From Candidatus Binatia bacterium (GTDB lineage: Bacteria > Desulfobacterota > Binatia > HRBIN30), in NCBI GenBank assembly GCA_937925685.1, contig CALAMI010000002.1, positions 186,001 through 250,000 on the forward strand: a stretch of 64,000 bases of DNA, written 5' to 3'. Below, piece by piece: positions 18,367-27,936 of the stretch (positions within the stretch are counted from its first letter, which is position 1; the number at the start of each line of letters is the position of its first letter). The position numbers were made by a program, and so were the translations under genes. The notes under the pieces were generated by a model, which saw only the letters and a list, made by a program, of their open reading frames with translations, was not told where the DNA came from and made no database searches.

Positions 18367-20145
18367 TCAAAGCTTGCGGTGGCCGCTCACGACGGCCTCG
18401 TAAAGTTCGGCTGTTAAGGGAACATAAGCCTTTTGCGTCTCGTCACGAAGAAACAGAGGATCGGCAATCTGTTGCGGATCGAAGCCCTCCCGTTGGAGCT
18501 GGATCTTGCGTTGCTTCAGGGTTCCGGTGACATCCATTTCCGGTACCACGCGCACGAACAGGGGCCGAGCGTAGGTGGGCAAAACCTCTGCGGTCTCGTA
18601 AAAGCTGCGGCCGTCGAACTCGGCCCCAGGGAACAGAACGACGGCTGCCATACCGGCTCGCCCTTCGTGCCCGGGAACGTCGACGCCGTACACGTTGGTT
18701 TCGCTGACACCCGGGGCACGATTGAGGATCGAGGCAACCTCTTGTGTGGAAACGTTTTCCCCTTTCCAGCGAAAGGTGTCGCCGATGCGGTCGACGAAGT
18801 AGTAGAAATAGTCCTCGTCGCGTCGCAACAAGTCGCCGCTGCGGAAGTAGGCGTCGCCACGTTCGAAGGCATTGCGTACCACCTTGCGCTCGCTGGCCTC
18901 CCGGTCGGTGTATCCGTCATAAGGCATAAGTCCCCGGCGGCTGATCCGACCGAGTAGCTCGCCGGCCTCACCAGCCTTGCATTCGATCAGGAAGCCGTCG
19001 CCGCCCCGCACCAACTCGCCACGTTCCACGTCGTATCGTGCAAGCTTGTAGCGACGATGTTGAAAGGGGTGCGCCCGCCCCACCGAGCCAACACGGCCCG
19101 CTAAATTGATCAACGCAATGTTACCTTCGGTGGCGCCGTACATCTCGACGATGCGCGCAATTCCGAAACGCTGTTGAAATGCTTCCCAAATCTCCGGCCG
19201 TAAACCCGCCCCGACTGCCAGCCGCAGCCGGTGCTCGCGGTCCTCTGGGCGTGGGGGTTGACGAAGAAGGTAGCGGCAAAGCTCCCCCACGTACACGAAT
19301 GCTGTGGCATCGTGCCGCCTTACGTCGTTGAGGAATACACTCGCACTGAAACGGCGCCGCGAAGCGAAGCCACCCCCAGCACGCAAAGCAACGGCGAATC
19401 CCACGAAATTGCTCTCGCCATGGTAAAGCGGCAGGGGAGCGTACAGGGTATCGTCCGGACCAATGCCGAGAAGAGACGAAAGCCCGAGTCCCCCCATCAT
19501 GAAGCGTGCATGGCGCACGATGGCGGCTTTCGGAAGGCCGGTCGTGCCCGAGGTGTAGATGTACAAAAACACGTGCTTACCACGAATGTCAGGGAGCAGA
19601 GGCTCGTGGGCGTCCGCCGCTGCAAGCGCGCTTTCCAGTGGCTCGACGTGTGGCGGAAGCTCAGCCGGGTTTCCCAATGCCCAAATGGTGTACTGCGCTG
19701 CCTCTGGAAGTTCCACGAGTGCAGGGAGGCAGGCGTGGTCCACGAAGACGTGGCGAGCGCCTGAGGTGCGCAGGACATGCGCTAAAGGCTCGCCACGAAG
19801 GTGGGTATTCAGCAACGCGCCAATGGCTCCGCGCTTTGCTACCGCCCCTTCGGCAAACAAAAACGCGGGGCTGTTTTCCATCAGAATCGCGACCGCCTCG
19901 CCAGTGGAGATACCAGCTTGCCGGAACACCCAGGTCCATCGATTGACCTGCTCGTTGTATCCGGCGAACGTGATGGTTTCCTGCTCGAAGCGCAGGAAGA
20001 TGCGGTCTCCGTGCCGCTCCGCTTGTTCGCGGGCGAGAACCCCCAAGGTTTCTCGGCCCTCCGGCCCGCATCGTTGCACCGCTCGCCCGAGCCGAAGGAG
20101 GAGCGGAAGCTCACGTAAGTCCTGAACCAACAAGCGCCAGTTCAT
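18367..20145 (-). CDS. Long-chain acyl-CoA synthetase (FATP-like)
   Basis: The product has 592 residues if started at the ATG at 20145 (MNWRLL); a TTG 36 bases upstream is possible but lacks a better site. It is an adenylate-forming enzyme. The P-loop is YIYTSGTTGLPKAA, the A5 motif is YGATEGN, and the A8 region is YFRSGDLLRRDEDYFYYFVDRIGDTFRWKGENVS, split over the hinge. The short N-terminus and FRWKGENVST region match the very-long-chain/fatty-acid transport protein subgroup. It activates fatty acids to acyl-CoA with ATP. It fits with the thiolase and enoyl-reductase-like genes further on. Confidence 0.88.
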   Translation of the reverse strand: MNWRLLVQDLRELPLLLRLGRAVQRCGPEGRETLGVLAREQAERHGDRIFLRFEQETITFAGYNEQVNRWTWVFRQAGISTGEAVAILMENSPAFLFAEGAVAKRGAIGALLNTHLRGEPLAHVLRTSGARHVFVDHACLPALVELPEAAQYTIWALGNPAELPPHVEPLESALAAADAHEPLLPDIRGKHVFLYIYTSGTTGLPKAAIVRHARFMMGGLGLSSLLGIGPDDTLYAPLPLYHGESNFVGFAVALRAGGGFASRRRFSASVFLNDVRRHDATAFVYVGELCRYLLRQPPRPEDREHRLRLAVGAGLRPEIWEAFQQRFGIARIVEMYGATEGNIALINLAGRVGSVGRAHPFQHRRYKLARYDVERGELVRGGDGFLIECKAGEAGELLGRISRRGLMPYDGYTDREASERKVVRNAFERGDAYFRSGDLLRRDEDYFYYFVDRIGDTFRWKGENVSTQEVASILNRAPGVSETNVYGVDVPGHEGRAGMAAVVLFPGAEFDGRSFYETAEVLPTYARPLFVRVVPEMDVTGTLKQRKIQLQREGFDPQQIADPLFLRDETQKAYVPLTAELYEAVVSGHRKL

Positions 20146-20424
20146 GTCGTGCCGCTTACCGGCAAGCGCCTCGAACGGCAATCCTCGTCAGGCCGAGCGG
20201 ATTCGTGAAACACATAGTTATGACCTCGGGAGTCGGTTTGGCCGGCAGATCCTCTTGACCGTGCTCGGACTGCAACCGAACAACGTGATGCGGCCACCAC
20301 GCGGTGCCTCCGATCCGCGGCCATGGCGAAGGTGGAGCGGCATACCTGCGACTTGGCAGCCAGCCCCATGCCCGGCCGATAGCCAGCGCTAGAAGTGGGG
20401 GCTCCTGTGCGATATGCGGGAGCC

Positions 20425-20973
20425 ATGGCCATCCTCAAAGTTGCACGCCTCGGACATCCGGTCTTGCGCCAGGTTGCGGCCCCGGTACCCCCTGCGGAAG
20501 TTACTCGACCGGAAACGCAAAGGCTGATTGACGACATGATCGAAACGATGATCGAGTACGATGGAGCCGGCCTGGCTGCTCCGCAGGTGCACGTGAGCAA
20601 ACAAATTGCCGTCTACGCCGTAGAAGCCAATCCTCGGTATCCGCAGGCTCCTTCTATTCCGCTGACGGTTCTCATCAATCCGCGCATTATCCCGCTCGGG
20701 GAAGAGCAAGAAGAAGATTGGGAGGGGTGCCTGAGCCTACCCGACTTGCGTGGAAAGGTTCCCCGGTACGTGCGCGTTCGCGTGGAAGCGGTCGACCGTC
20801 ACGGTAAGCGCCTAGAGTTTACGGCTACAGGGTTCCACGCCCGTGTCGTCCAGCACGAAACCGACCATTTGCTGGGCAAGGTCTATCTCGAGCGTATGCG
20901 CTCCCTCGACTCGCTTTCTTTCCTGCGGGAGTTCCTTCGCTATCAGGGCCGCGGATCGGTGATCCAGGAGTAA
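20425..20973 (+). CDS. def: Peptide deformylase
   Basis: The start at 20425 gives MAILKVARLGHPVLR, the usual N-terminus; the ATG 30 bases earlier would extend beyond it. The product has 182 residues. All three motifs are present: GAGLAAPQ (motif 1), EGCLSLP with the metal-binding Cys, and QHETDHLLGK with the two metal-binding His and catalytic Glu. It removes the formyl group from nascent N-terminal Met. It appears monocistronic, in a divergent pair with the acyl-CoA synthetase. Confidence 0.95.
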   Translation: MAILKVARLGHPVLRQVAAPVPPAEVTRPETQRLIDDMIETMIEYDGAGLAAPQVHVSKQIAVYAVEANPRYPQAPSIPLTVLINPRIIPLGEEQEEDWEGCLSLPDLRGKVPRYVRVRVEAVDRHGKRLEFTATGFHARVVQHETDHLLGKVYLERMRSLDSLSFLREFLRYQGRGSVIQE

Positions 20974-21229
20974 CCCTTACAAGGCTCGCCAACAATCTCG
21001 TAAATCTGTGCGCCACGCTGGGGAAAACGCCGTGCGCTTCAGCATGTCGAAACAAGCTCCAAAGCAGCACACGATCTCGCGTGAGCCCTGAGCGAGGCGA
21101 GTGTTTCCGACAACTTTTTTGCCGGAGCGCCGTATTGATGTCGACGCCGAGGGATCGGGTGCGGCATTCAGTCGCACTGGCGCGGTGCCTTCTCGAGTGG
21201 CGTCGGACTTGCCGGGAAAGGGAGTTGTC

Positions 21230-21736
21230 ATGTGTGGGACGCGGCCATGGAACGACTGCTACGCCCGCCCTGCTTGGCATGGCTGGCCACGGGGCTACTC
21301 GCTGGTTGAACTCGTAAGCGCGCTTGCTGTTATCTCTGTGGTGGCGGCGATCGGTGTTCCGAAGCTGAGCAGCTACGCCTTGCAATACCGCTTAAGCGGC
21401 GGGGCGAACCAAATTGCCGTGGATGTTTCCGGTGCTCGGATGAAGGCGATCGGCGAAAACGTGTATGTGCGGGTGCAGTTTGGTGGCCAGAATTCCGGTA
21501 TCCTCGGTTTCGGCTCGACGTATCAGGTGAGTACGAGCGACGATGGGGTCACTTTTACGAACATCGGGCCACCGCGTTCGCTGCCCAGTGGTATAAATCT
21601 TTATGCCTTCCCGCAGCAAATCCAATTTAATCGCCAAGGGCTAGCAAGTGCTCCGCTCACTCTGTGGGTCTACAACCAATCCTCCGACTGGCGCGTGGTG
21701 ACGGTGAATTCCGTCGGCAGGGTGAGGGTGCAATGA
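21230..21736 (+). CDS. Pseudopilin, FimT/GspH type
   Basis: I choose the ATG at 21230 (AAAGGGAG upstream). The product has 168 residues. A leader of about 23 residues ends in WPRG, followed by YSLVEL, the prepilin cleavage site with Glu at +5, and a hydrophobic helix. The C-terminal domain has GspH/FimT-like strands. It is the first gene of a five-gene operon and its stop overlaps the next start (ATGA). It is probably a minor pilin or pseudopilin that starts fibre assembly at the inner membrane. Confidence 0.85.
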   Translation: MCGTRPWNDCYARPAWHGWPRGYSLVELVSALAVISVVAAIGVPKLSSYALQYRLSGGANQIAVDVSGARMKAIGENVYVRVQFGGQNSGILGFGSTYQVSTSDDGVTFTNIGPPRSLPSGINLYAFPQQIQFNRQGLASAPLTLWVYNQSSDWRVVTVNSVGRVRVQ

Positions 21737-22152
21737 CGAGGCTTAAGACGACGCACGGCATTAGTACCATGGAGGTAATGGTGGCACTGGCGTTGTTTGC
21801 CATTACTGCTGCAGGTCTGGCCGCGACCACCATTGCCGTGACGCAGCAAGCGACCAGGAGCAAACTGGCGACGGCGGCAACTGGGCTTGTGGAAGACCTT
21901 GTGGAGCAACTGCGCGCCTTGGACCCGGCGACGAAGCCATGGCAGCTCCAAGGAGGAACGTACAACGACCCGAACAATCCGATTACAGCCACCGGCGTTA
22001 GCGGGGGACAATTCTTGCGGTCGTGGACCGTTACCCCCAACACGCCCGCACTGGGATTATCCCGGGTCGAGGTACGTGTGGATTTCTCCGGACCAGCGGG
22101 TTTCCGCGCTTTTGGGGTGACTTATCTATGTACCACTGCCACTTGCAGTTGA
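21733..22152 (+). CDS. Pseudopilin, PilV type
   Basis: The product has 139 residues. The start ATG overlaps the previous stop by 4 bp. The leader MTRLKTTHG is followed by ISTMEVMVALALF, so prepilin peptidase would cut after Gly and leave Ile1 with Glu at +5. The hydrophobic helix is followed by a compact beta domain with two Cys at the C-terminus (LCTTATC) that may pair. It matches the PilV/type IV pilus modification-like minor pilins in layout and position. Confidence 0.8.
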   Translation: MTRLKTTHGISTMEVMVALALFAITAAGLAATTIAVTQQATRSKLATAATGLVEDLVEQLRALDPATKPWQLQGGTYNDPNNPITATGVSGGQFLRSWTVTPNTPALGLSRVEVRVDFSGPAGFRAFGVTYLCTTATCS

Positions 22153-22793
22153 GGGTCGGAAAATGGTGCCGCTTCCGTGGCCAACGCGGTTATTCGCTCG
22201 CAGACGCGCTGGTTGGAACGGTGTTGGGCCTGACTACGATTGCCGCGGTGCTGGGTTTGTACCGGGTGCAGTTGTTCGGTTTGCGGGGTCAGACCGCACA
22301 ACTGGACGTACAAACGACGGCCCGGAACATAGCGCAATTGGTGGTCAGCGAAATTCGTCGTGCCGGTGCCGACCCCCGTTGCGCGAAAGCGTTCGAGGGC
22401 GTGGCCGAGGCTAAGCGCGACCGGCTCCGAATCCTGAGCGACCTGGACGGAAGTGGAGCGATCGATCTTCCCGGCGAGGATGTAACCTACAAACTCGAGT
22501 CTTCTGGCTTCCTCTCGCGGACGACCGCAGGGAGTACAGAGATGCTTTCCGATTCCACGGTGCGTGTCACCGACCTACAGTTTCGTTACTTCGACGCATC
22601 CGGTGCAGAGATGAACCCTGGCGCAAATGGCTTAAACTCGACGCAGCGGGCGCAGGTACGGCGAGTGCGTGTCGCGGTCACTGTGCAACGAGCCTCGGTC
22701 GATCCCCAAAGCTCGCTGCCCTTGACGGCTATCGGGTCGTCCGGCGCTGATTTGCGCAACCGTTTTTTCGTGAACACAGTGGGTTGCCCATGA
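22128..22793 (+). CDS. Pseudopilin, PilW type
   Basis: The start is uncertain. The ATG at 22128 has GGGGTGA upstream and gives 221 residues; a TTG at 22149 overlapping the previous stop would leave a 14-residue leader. The cleavage site is GQRG followed by YSLADALVG, with Asp at +5 instead of the usual Glu. The following region contains the PilW-like segment AQLDVQTTARNIAQLVVSEIRRAGADPR, split over a strand and helix, and a C-terminal domain with RVTDLQFRYFD. It belongs to the minor pseudopilin operon. Confidence 0.75.
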   Translation: MYHCHLQLRVGKWCRFRGQRGYSLADALVGTVLGLTTIAAVLGLYRVQLFGLRGQTAQLDVQTTARNIAQLVVSEIRRAGADPRCAKAFEGVAEAKRDRLRILSDLDGSGAIDLPGEDVTYKLESSGFLSRTTAGSTEMLSDSTVRVTDLQFRYFDASGAEMNPGANGLNSTQRAQVRRVRVAVTVQRASVDPQSSLPLTAIGSSGADLRNRFFVNTVGCP

Positions 22794-23953
22794 ACTCGCT
22801 CACAGTCTTAGGCAAGAATCAGATCGGCTTCGCCTTGCCGAGCACGCTCATGCTCTTGCTGCTGTTGGTGACGATGGGGGCCGCAGCTGCGCTGTACGCT
22901 GGGCTCGAGTTCCGCTCCATGAACCACTTCCAGACGGGGAACCAGGCACTCTACGCCGCCGAGGCGGGCGCGTTGCGAGCGGTGAATGCCATGAATCAGT
23001 CGGGCGTGACCCATTTTGCCAACGATGTGGTGACGCGATGGAGCACTTTGTTTGCACCGAGCCTGCAATCGCTTGCCGGGTACCCGCAGTTTACCTTTAC
23101 CGCTGAGGTCGAGGCCGATCCCACGAATCCTGCGGATCGAGGGTGGATCACGGCCACGGGGTGGGCTCCGTACAATGCACGCCGCATTGTTCGCATTGGG
23201 GTGCGGCGTGGCCCTATTGGTCGTGGGATCGGGGCGATTTATCTGGCCGCGGACAGCGTTACACCGAGGTTTTCGGGTAACGCCTTTGACATTGACGGCA
23301 ACAACCATGACCCGTACGGGAATTTGGTAGCAGGAACCGTGGCCCCTGGAATTGCGACTCGCAACGACAATGTCTCGACGGCGGTCAAATCGGCCCTAAA
23401 TACGCAACAGAAAGACAATGTACGTGGGGCGGAGTTTTCCCTCGATCCCTTGAACCCGAGCGTGGTCACGACCGGTGGACCGGACTGGTCCGATCTGAAT
23501 CGGATCGTCAATACGATTTTGACGGATCCAAGAGTGGTGCGGGATAGCAGAAGCCGGATCAACGGGAACGTGACGTTTGGGACGCTGCAGAGCCCCCAGA
23601 TTACCTACATGACCGCTTCCGATGTCACGATCCATGCGAATGGAAATGCTTCGGGTGCCGGCATTCTCATTGTCGACGGTTCGCTCACGATCAATGGAAA
23701 TCTGAATTTCGTTGGTTGGATCATTGTGCGGGGCAGCACGGTCATTAGTGGTCCGAGCTCGGACGACGAAACGAGTGTCCTGGGCAACGCAACAGTCATG
23801 GGGTCGTTATGGACGGCACACATGGTCATCCGCGTCGGTGGCAGTGCAATTGTCGGTTTTTGCGAGTCGTGTTTGAACCTTGTCGTGCCACCGAGCGGAG
23901 GTGGTTACATGCCGAAGGCAATGATGATCACCTCGTGGCAGGAGGTGTTGTAG
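22790..23953 (+). CDS. PilX-like pilus assembly protein
   Basis: The ATG at 22790 overlaps the previous stop. The product has 387 residues. The leader has G followed by FALPSTLMLLLLLVTMGAAA: a PilX-like N-terminal helix without Glu at +5, as in non-cleaved or K-type pseudopilins. Then comes ALYAAEAGALRAVN, typical of PilX proteins. The C-terminal 200 residues are rich in Asn, Gly and Val short strands and suggest a beta-helix. The length is greater than classical PilX (about 170-200), so the extra domain is notable. Confidence 0.75.
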   Translation: MNSLTVLGKNQIGFALPSTLMLLLLLVTMGAAAALYAGLEFRSMNHFQTGNQALYAAEAGALRAVNAMNQSGVTHFANDVVTRWSTLFAPSLQSLAGYPQFTFTAEVEADPTNPADRGWITATGWAPYNARRIVRIGVRRGPIGRGIGAIYLAADSVTPRFSGNAFDIDGNNHDPYGNLVAGTVAPGIATRNDNVSTAVKSALNTQQKDNVRGAEFSLDPLNPSVVTTGGPDWSDLNRIVNTILTDPRVVRDSRSRINGNVTFGTLQSPQITYMTASDVTIHANGNASGAGILIVDGSLTINGNLNFVGWIIVRGSTVISGPSSDDETSVLGNATVMGSLWTAHMVIRVGGSAIVGFCESCLNLVVPPSGGGYMPKAMMITSWQEVL

Positions 23954-23954
23954 T

Positions 23955-24239
23955 ATGAGTCAGCTGTTCCGACGGGCCCTGCTTTGCGCACTCCTGTGCG
24001 CCGCACTGGTTCGAGGATTCACTGTTCGAGCACAAGACGATAGCCAGGTGTTCCAGCAGCCGGAAGATCCGCAAGAAACTCTGCGCTCGCTCGACGATGT
24101 GGTGCTGCAGAAGCAGAAGGCTTTGTTTGCGGCGCGCATGCGCGGGGACCCGGCGGAAATCAAAAAAGCGCAGGAAGAGTTCGAGGCCGTGCAACGGCAA
24201 CGGAGCAACGCCGCGCGGGCAATCGAAGGCATCCGTTGA
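23955..24239 (+). CDS. Small secreted helical protein at the end of the pilin operon
   Basis: The product has 94 residues. It starts two bases after the PilX-like stop. The signal peptide is about 1-27 (ending VRA), then an acidic/Gln-rich segment and a charged helix with LDDVVLQKQKALFAARMRGD. It has no recognised family. Its position makes it part of the pseudopilin operon. Confidence 0.6.
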   Translation: MSQLFRRALLCALLCAALVRGFTVRAQDDSQVFQQPEDPQETLRSLDDVVLQKQKALFAARMRGDPAEIKKAQEEFEAVQRQRSNAARAIEGIR

Positions 24240-24557
24240 GCTGCTCCGATCCGTTGACAAAACGGCATCCCGGCTGTGCGGCCGAGCCAACCCGCAGGGT
24301 TAGCCCGGTTCCCCTTGCCTTGCACCGTTTGCAGAGGAGACGAACTTGTTGGTTGCTGCCTTCGACGGCTCCATTGTTGCAATCCCTTCTGTCGCGACTT
24401 CTGAGCTCCGGTTAGACGGCAGGACTCGACAAGGCCTCTGGGGGCAGTTTCGCTGTGCGTGGCCTAACCATCGCCCGTTCTGGAATCTTCAGATTCGGAT
24501 TCGCTGTTGAGCCTTGCCAATTCTTTGGCAAAGAGGGAATGCGAGAGCTTAGGGGAG
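24240..24557. other. Intergenic region after the pseudopilin operon
   Basis: This is 318 bases between the pseudopilin operon and the TPR-peptidase gene. No terminator hairpin with a T-run or RNA was recognised. It may contain the next gene's promoter. Confidence 0.35.
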
Positions 24558-25931
24558 ATGTCAAAGCGGTTTACAGTGCACGCTGGTGTCATGCGTGCCC
24601 TGGTAGCTGGTGTTGCTTGTGGTTTAACGGTCGCTTGGTTGTTTCATTTTGTGCTTCCCCGAACCCCGTGGGAATTTGATCGGTGGCTTGGGGGCGAGAA
24701 CGCCGCAGGGCGGGAACGCCTTGGACCGCAGTTGGCCGAGCGCCCCGTGTGGGAGGTCATCGATGAAGGTAGGTCATCGGCTATCGAGGCAGCCGTCGGT
24801 CACAACAATGCCGGCGTGGCGCTGGCGCGCAATCGGGAATGGCCTCGAGCGGCCGAGCATTTACGCGCCGCTTTGCGCTCGGACCCGCACAACGCGTCGA
24901 TCCGAACAAACCTCCAGCAAGTGTTGCTGGCTTGGGGTGTGGACGAATTCCACGATGGAACGCTTGCCTCGGCATTCGAACTTTTCGGCGAGGCGTCGGA
25001 ATTACGTGCGGATCCGGAGGTAGAGTATTGGCTCGGGCGGGCATGGTGGGAGAAGGGGGAGCCCACACGAGCCCGAACCGTCTGGGAAAAAGCACTCCAG
25101 CAGTTTCCGGAGCACCCTCGTTTGCTGTTGGCCTTGGCGGATTTCTGGGAGCAGCGCGACGATCGCCCCCGTGCCTTGGAATACCTCGTGCAGGCACGTG
25201 CGGCCGGGATCGACTCCGCGGCGTTGCTGCAAAAGATCGAACGCCTGAGCCGCGAAGTGGACGCAGAATGGGATTACTTCACGACTCGCAGTGCGCGGTT
25301 CGATTTTCGGCATCCTGCTTTTGACGACCCCACAGTGTTGGACTTGATCATCTCTAGCTTCGAGAATGCTTACGACGCTTTACTGCAGCGCCTCGGGGCA
25401 GGTCCCACCGCTCCGGTGCGTGTGGTGTTGTACCCGTTAGCAGACTTTTACGCGGTTACCCGCTCGCCCGACTGGGCTGGCGGCGTGTACACCGGGCGGA
25501 TCCAATTGCCTGTGGGTGGCTTGGGCGAAAGCAGCCGTTCTCAGCTCGAGCGAGTGGCCCGGCACGAACTGGCGCATGCCTTGATCACCGAGTGGAGTGG
25601 CAGCCGAGCCCCAGCGTGGCTCCAAGAGGGTTTGGCGATGTGGTGCGAGGATGACCATCCGGGCGAACGGTGGAGGTGGGCTAAGGAACTCACGGCGCGG
25701 CACGGGGGAACTTCCTTAGACGCCTTGCCGCAGTCGTTTTCCACCTTGGAGAAACAGGTGGCGGAGGCTGCTTACGCGACGAGTTACCTTGCCGTCGTGT
25801 CGCTGGAGGAGCGGTACGGGATACGCCGGTTGCTCAGCTTCATGCGCTTGGCCGCGGAACATTCGTGGCGCGACGCATTCGTGGGGGAGTTCGGACAAAG
25901 TTTCGAGGACTTTGCCGCGTCGCTTGGTTAG
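24558..25931 (+). CDS. TPR-containing peptidase MA-like (gluzincin) protein
   Basis: The start is not certain. The ATG at 24558 (MSKRFT) has AGGGG close upstream; the ATG at 24507 is an alternative. The product has 457 residues. One N-terminal transmembrane helix (about 11-33) anchors it. TPR-like repeats span about 80-240, for example EVEYWLGRAWWEKGEP. The catalytic part has RHELAHALITEWSG and WLQEGLAMWCE, fitting HExxH plus a downstream Glu ligand of the peptidase MA-like family. It is probably a periplasmic or surface zinc peptidase; no substrate is known. Confidence 0.8.
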   Translation: MSKRFTVHAGVMRALVAGVACGLTVAWLFHFVLPRTPWEFDRWLGGENAAGRERLGPQLAERPVWEVIDEGRSSAIEAAVGHNNAGVALARNREWPRAAEHLRAALRSDPHNASIRTNLQQVLLAWGVDEFHDGTLASAFELFGEASELRADPEVEYWLGRAWWEKGEPTRARTVWEKALQQFPEHPRLLLALADFWEQRDDRPRALEYLVQARAAGIDSAALLQKIERLSREVDAEWDYFTTRSARFDFRHPAFDDPTVLDLIISSFENAYDALLQRLGAGPTAPVRVVLYPLADFYAVTRSPDWAGGVYTGRIQLPVGGLGESSRSQLERVARHELAHALITEWSGSRAPAWLQEGLAMWCEDDHPGERWRWAKELTARHGGTSLDALPQSFSTLEKQVAEAAYATSYLAVVSLEERYGIRRLLSFMRLAAEHSWRDAFVGEFGQSFEDFAASLG

Positions 25932-26139
25932 GCTGAGCGCTAGCGTGCCGCCAGTCCAGTTCAGCGGCTAAACGAAAAAACAGCGCCTGGTAGCAACGAC
26001 TCCGCAACCACCGCTGCAACGCGCAGAGGACGAGCGCGCTCCTCTTTACACTTGGCACGGGCGCTTCGTGGCAACCGCCAACCGATTGCACTACAACCCC
26101 TACACCGGCAACGCGGGGCCGAGAAGAGGGACCGAGTCC

Positions 26140-27300
26140 GTGCAGCGTGTGATCATCCATTATCACGAAATTGCCTTGAAAGGGCACAACCGGCCGATGT
26201 TCGTGCGCCAGCTCCTGCGCAACATCGAAGGCGTATTGCGCAGTACTGCCTGCTCCTTGGTGCGTTCTGCCGAGGGGCGCGTAGTAGTTCACGTTCCCGA
26301 CGCGCAGGTCTGGCCCATCGTGCGTGAACGGCTGGGTTACACCTTCGGGATTGCCAACTTTTCCCTGGCATGGAAGAGCGACAGGCGAGTGGAGAGTCTC
26401 GCCGCCACTGCCCTAGGAGCGTTAGCCGGGCGACGAGCAACCAGCTTCGCCGTGCGGGTGAAACGTGCTGACAAAAGCTACCCGCTAACATCGCCCGAGA
26501 TTGCCCGTCGAGTGGGCAAGATTGTGCAAGACCGATTGGGCTGGAAAGTCGACTTGGAGCATCCTGAAGTCGAGGTGCTGATCGAGGTTTTGGCACGTGA
26601 AGCATTTGTGTCGGTGGAGCGCCAACGCGGGCTGGGGGGCCTGCCCGTGGGGGTCAGCGGCACCGTCGTCGCGCTTTTGAGTGGAGGTATCGACTCCCCC
26701 GTTGCCGCTTGGCGCATGATGGGTCGTGGCTGTCGTGTCGAATTCATCCATTTTTCGGGAGCCCCGTACCAAGACCGCCGCAGCTTGGAAAAGGCGCAGG
26801 AACTGACGCAAGTGCTCACCCGCTACCAGTTGCACTCTCGTCTCCACGCCGTGGCGTTTGGCGAAATCCAGCGGCATATTGTCACCGCGGTTGCACGCCC
26901 CTACCGCGTGGTGTTGTACCGCCGAATGATGCTGCGCATTGCGGCCGAAGTGGCCAGGCGCGTTGGCGGGCGGGCTTTGGTGACAGGCGAAAGCCTGGGG
27001 CAAGTGGCATCGCAAACCCTGGAAAATTTGGCGGCTATCGAAGAGGCGGTGGACATCATGGTGTTGCGGCCGCTCATTGCGATGGACAAAAACGAAATTC
27101 GCGCCCAAGCCGAACGAATTGGCACTTACGAAATTTCCATCCGGCCCGACCAAGATTGTTGTCAGTTATTCGTTCCTCCTCAGCCGGCCACACGAATGTC
27201 TGCGGCCGAAGCCCGTCAGGTGGAGGAGCCGTTGGACGTCCAAGCTTTAGTGGGTCGCGCGCTAGAGGCTATGGAAACGTTCGAGTACTGCTTCCCCTGA
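26140..27300 (+). CDS. thiI: tRNA uracil 4-sulfurtransferase
   Basis: I take the GTG at 26140; the GTG at 26068 would add 24 residues not usual at the N-terminus. The product has 386 residues. The N-terminal part has HYHEIALKGHNR, the ferredoxin-like/THUMP region. The PP-loop is LLSGGIDSPVAAW, and the C-terminal segment has DCCQLFVPPQPAT. It ends without a rhodanese domain, as in Bacillus-type ThiI, so sulfur transfer would use other cysteines. It makes 4-thiouridine in tRNA and can also supply sulfur for thiamine. Confidence 0.93.
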   Translation: MQRVIIHYHEIALKGHNRPMFVRQLLRNIEGVLRSTACSLVRSAEGRVVVHVPDAQVWPIVRERLGYTFGIANFSLAWKSDRRVESLAATALGALAGRRATSFAVRVKRADKSYPLTSPEIARRVGKIVQDRLGWKVDLEHPEVEVLIEVLAREAFVSVERQRGLGGLPVGVSGTVVALLSGGIDSPVAAWRMMGRGCRVEFIHFSGAPYQDRRSLEKAQELTQVLTRYQLHSRLHAVAFGEIQRHIVTAVARPYRVVLYRRMMLRIAAEVARRVGGRALVTGESLGQVASQTLENLAAIEEAVDIMVLRPLIAMDKNEIRAQAERIGTYEISIRPDQDCCQLFVPPQPATRMSAAEARQVEEPLDVQALVGRALEAMETFEYCFP

Positions 27301-27421
27301 GATGCCGCGATCGAAAAGAAACTCGCAAGTCGCGCTGTTGCCCGAGACCTTACCGCTCTCTAGGGAAAAGGGGCAGAAATTGATTGTCGGGTGAATCACT
27401 GCCGGAAGAAGAGGAAGCACC

Positions 27422-27934
27422 ATGGCCCAAATCACTGCAAGTGAATTTCGCGAAGCAGTGTGCCTGCTGGCACGGGAACTGGGAGTGCAACGCTTGCGCG
27501 ATAAGCTAGTCCGAGTGGGCGCTCTCGTGACGCGCCGGGGCAGCCCCGAGGCTGAACGACTCGCCGAGCAGCTTTACATGCTCACCGGCGGGTTGCGCCG
27601 GCAAACTGCGGCGACGCTTGGTTTTTTCGCCGTTTGGAACGAAACGCTTCACAGCAAACTTGGCCAAGACGGTGAAGAACGCTTGGAGCAACTCGCGGAA
27701 AAGGTCAATGCATGCCTCGACGACAACGACGAGGTGATTCCGGACAAAGAAGCCGAACTCGAACCGGCACTGGCCGCCTACGAGTCGGCGCTCGAGGCTG
27801 CCGTGGGACGCGACTTGGCTTACTTCGACATGCTCCTCAAGGCGGTGCCACCAGTGGCCGAGCGATTGCGCTCGCGCCGTGTGGACATCAAGAGGGCCAC
27901 GGAGGCAGGCAGTGAGCCAACGTCCGGCGATTGA
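27422..27934 (+). CDS. Hypothetical cytoplasmic helical protein
   Basis: The product has 170 residues. It starts with a good AGGAAGCACC just before the ATG. It has no signal peptide or transmembrane helix and is rich in Glu, Ala and Leu. It looks almost all-helical, for example EAVCLLARELGVQRLR and ERLEQLAEKVNACLDD. No family was recognised. Its end lies two bases from the convergent thiolase gene, leaving no room for a terminator between them. Confidence 0.6.
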   Translation: MAQITASEFREAVCLLARELGVQRLRDKLVRVGALVTRRGSPEAERLAEQLYMLTGGLRRQTAATLGFFAVWNETLHSKLGQDGEERLEQLAEKVNACLDDNDEVIPDKEAELEPALAAYESALEAAVGRDLAYFDMLLKAVPPVAERLRSRRVDIKRATEAGSEPTSGD

Positions 27935-27936
27935 GT

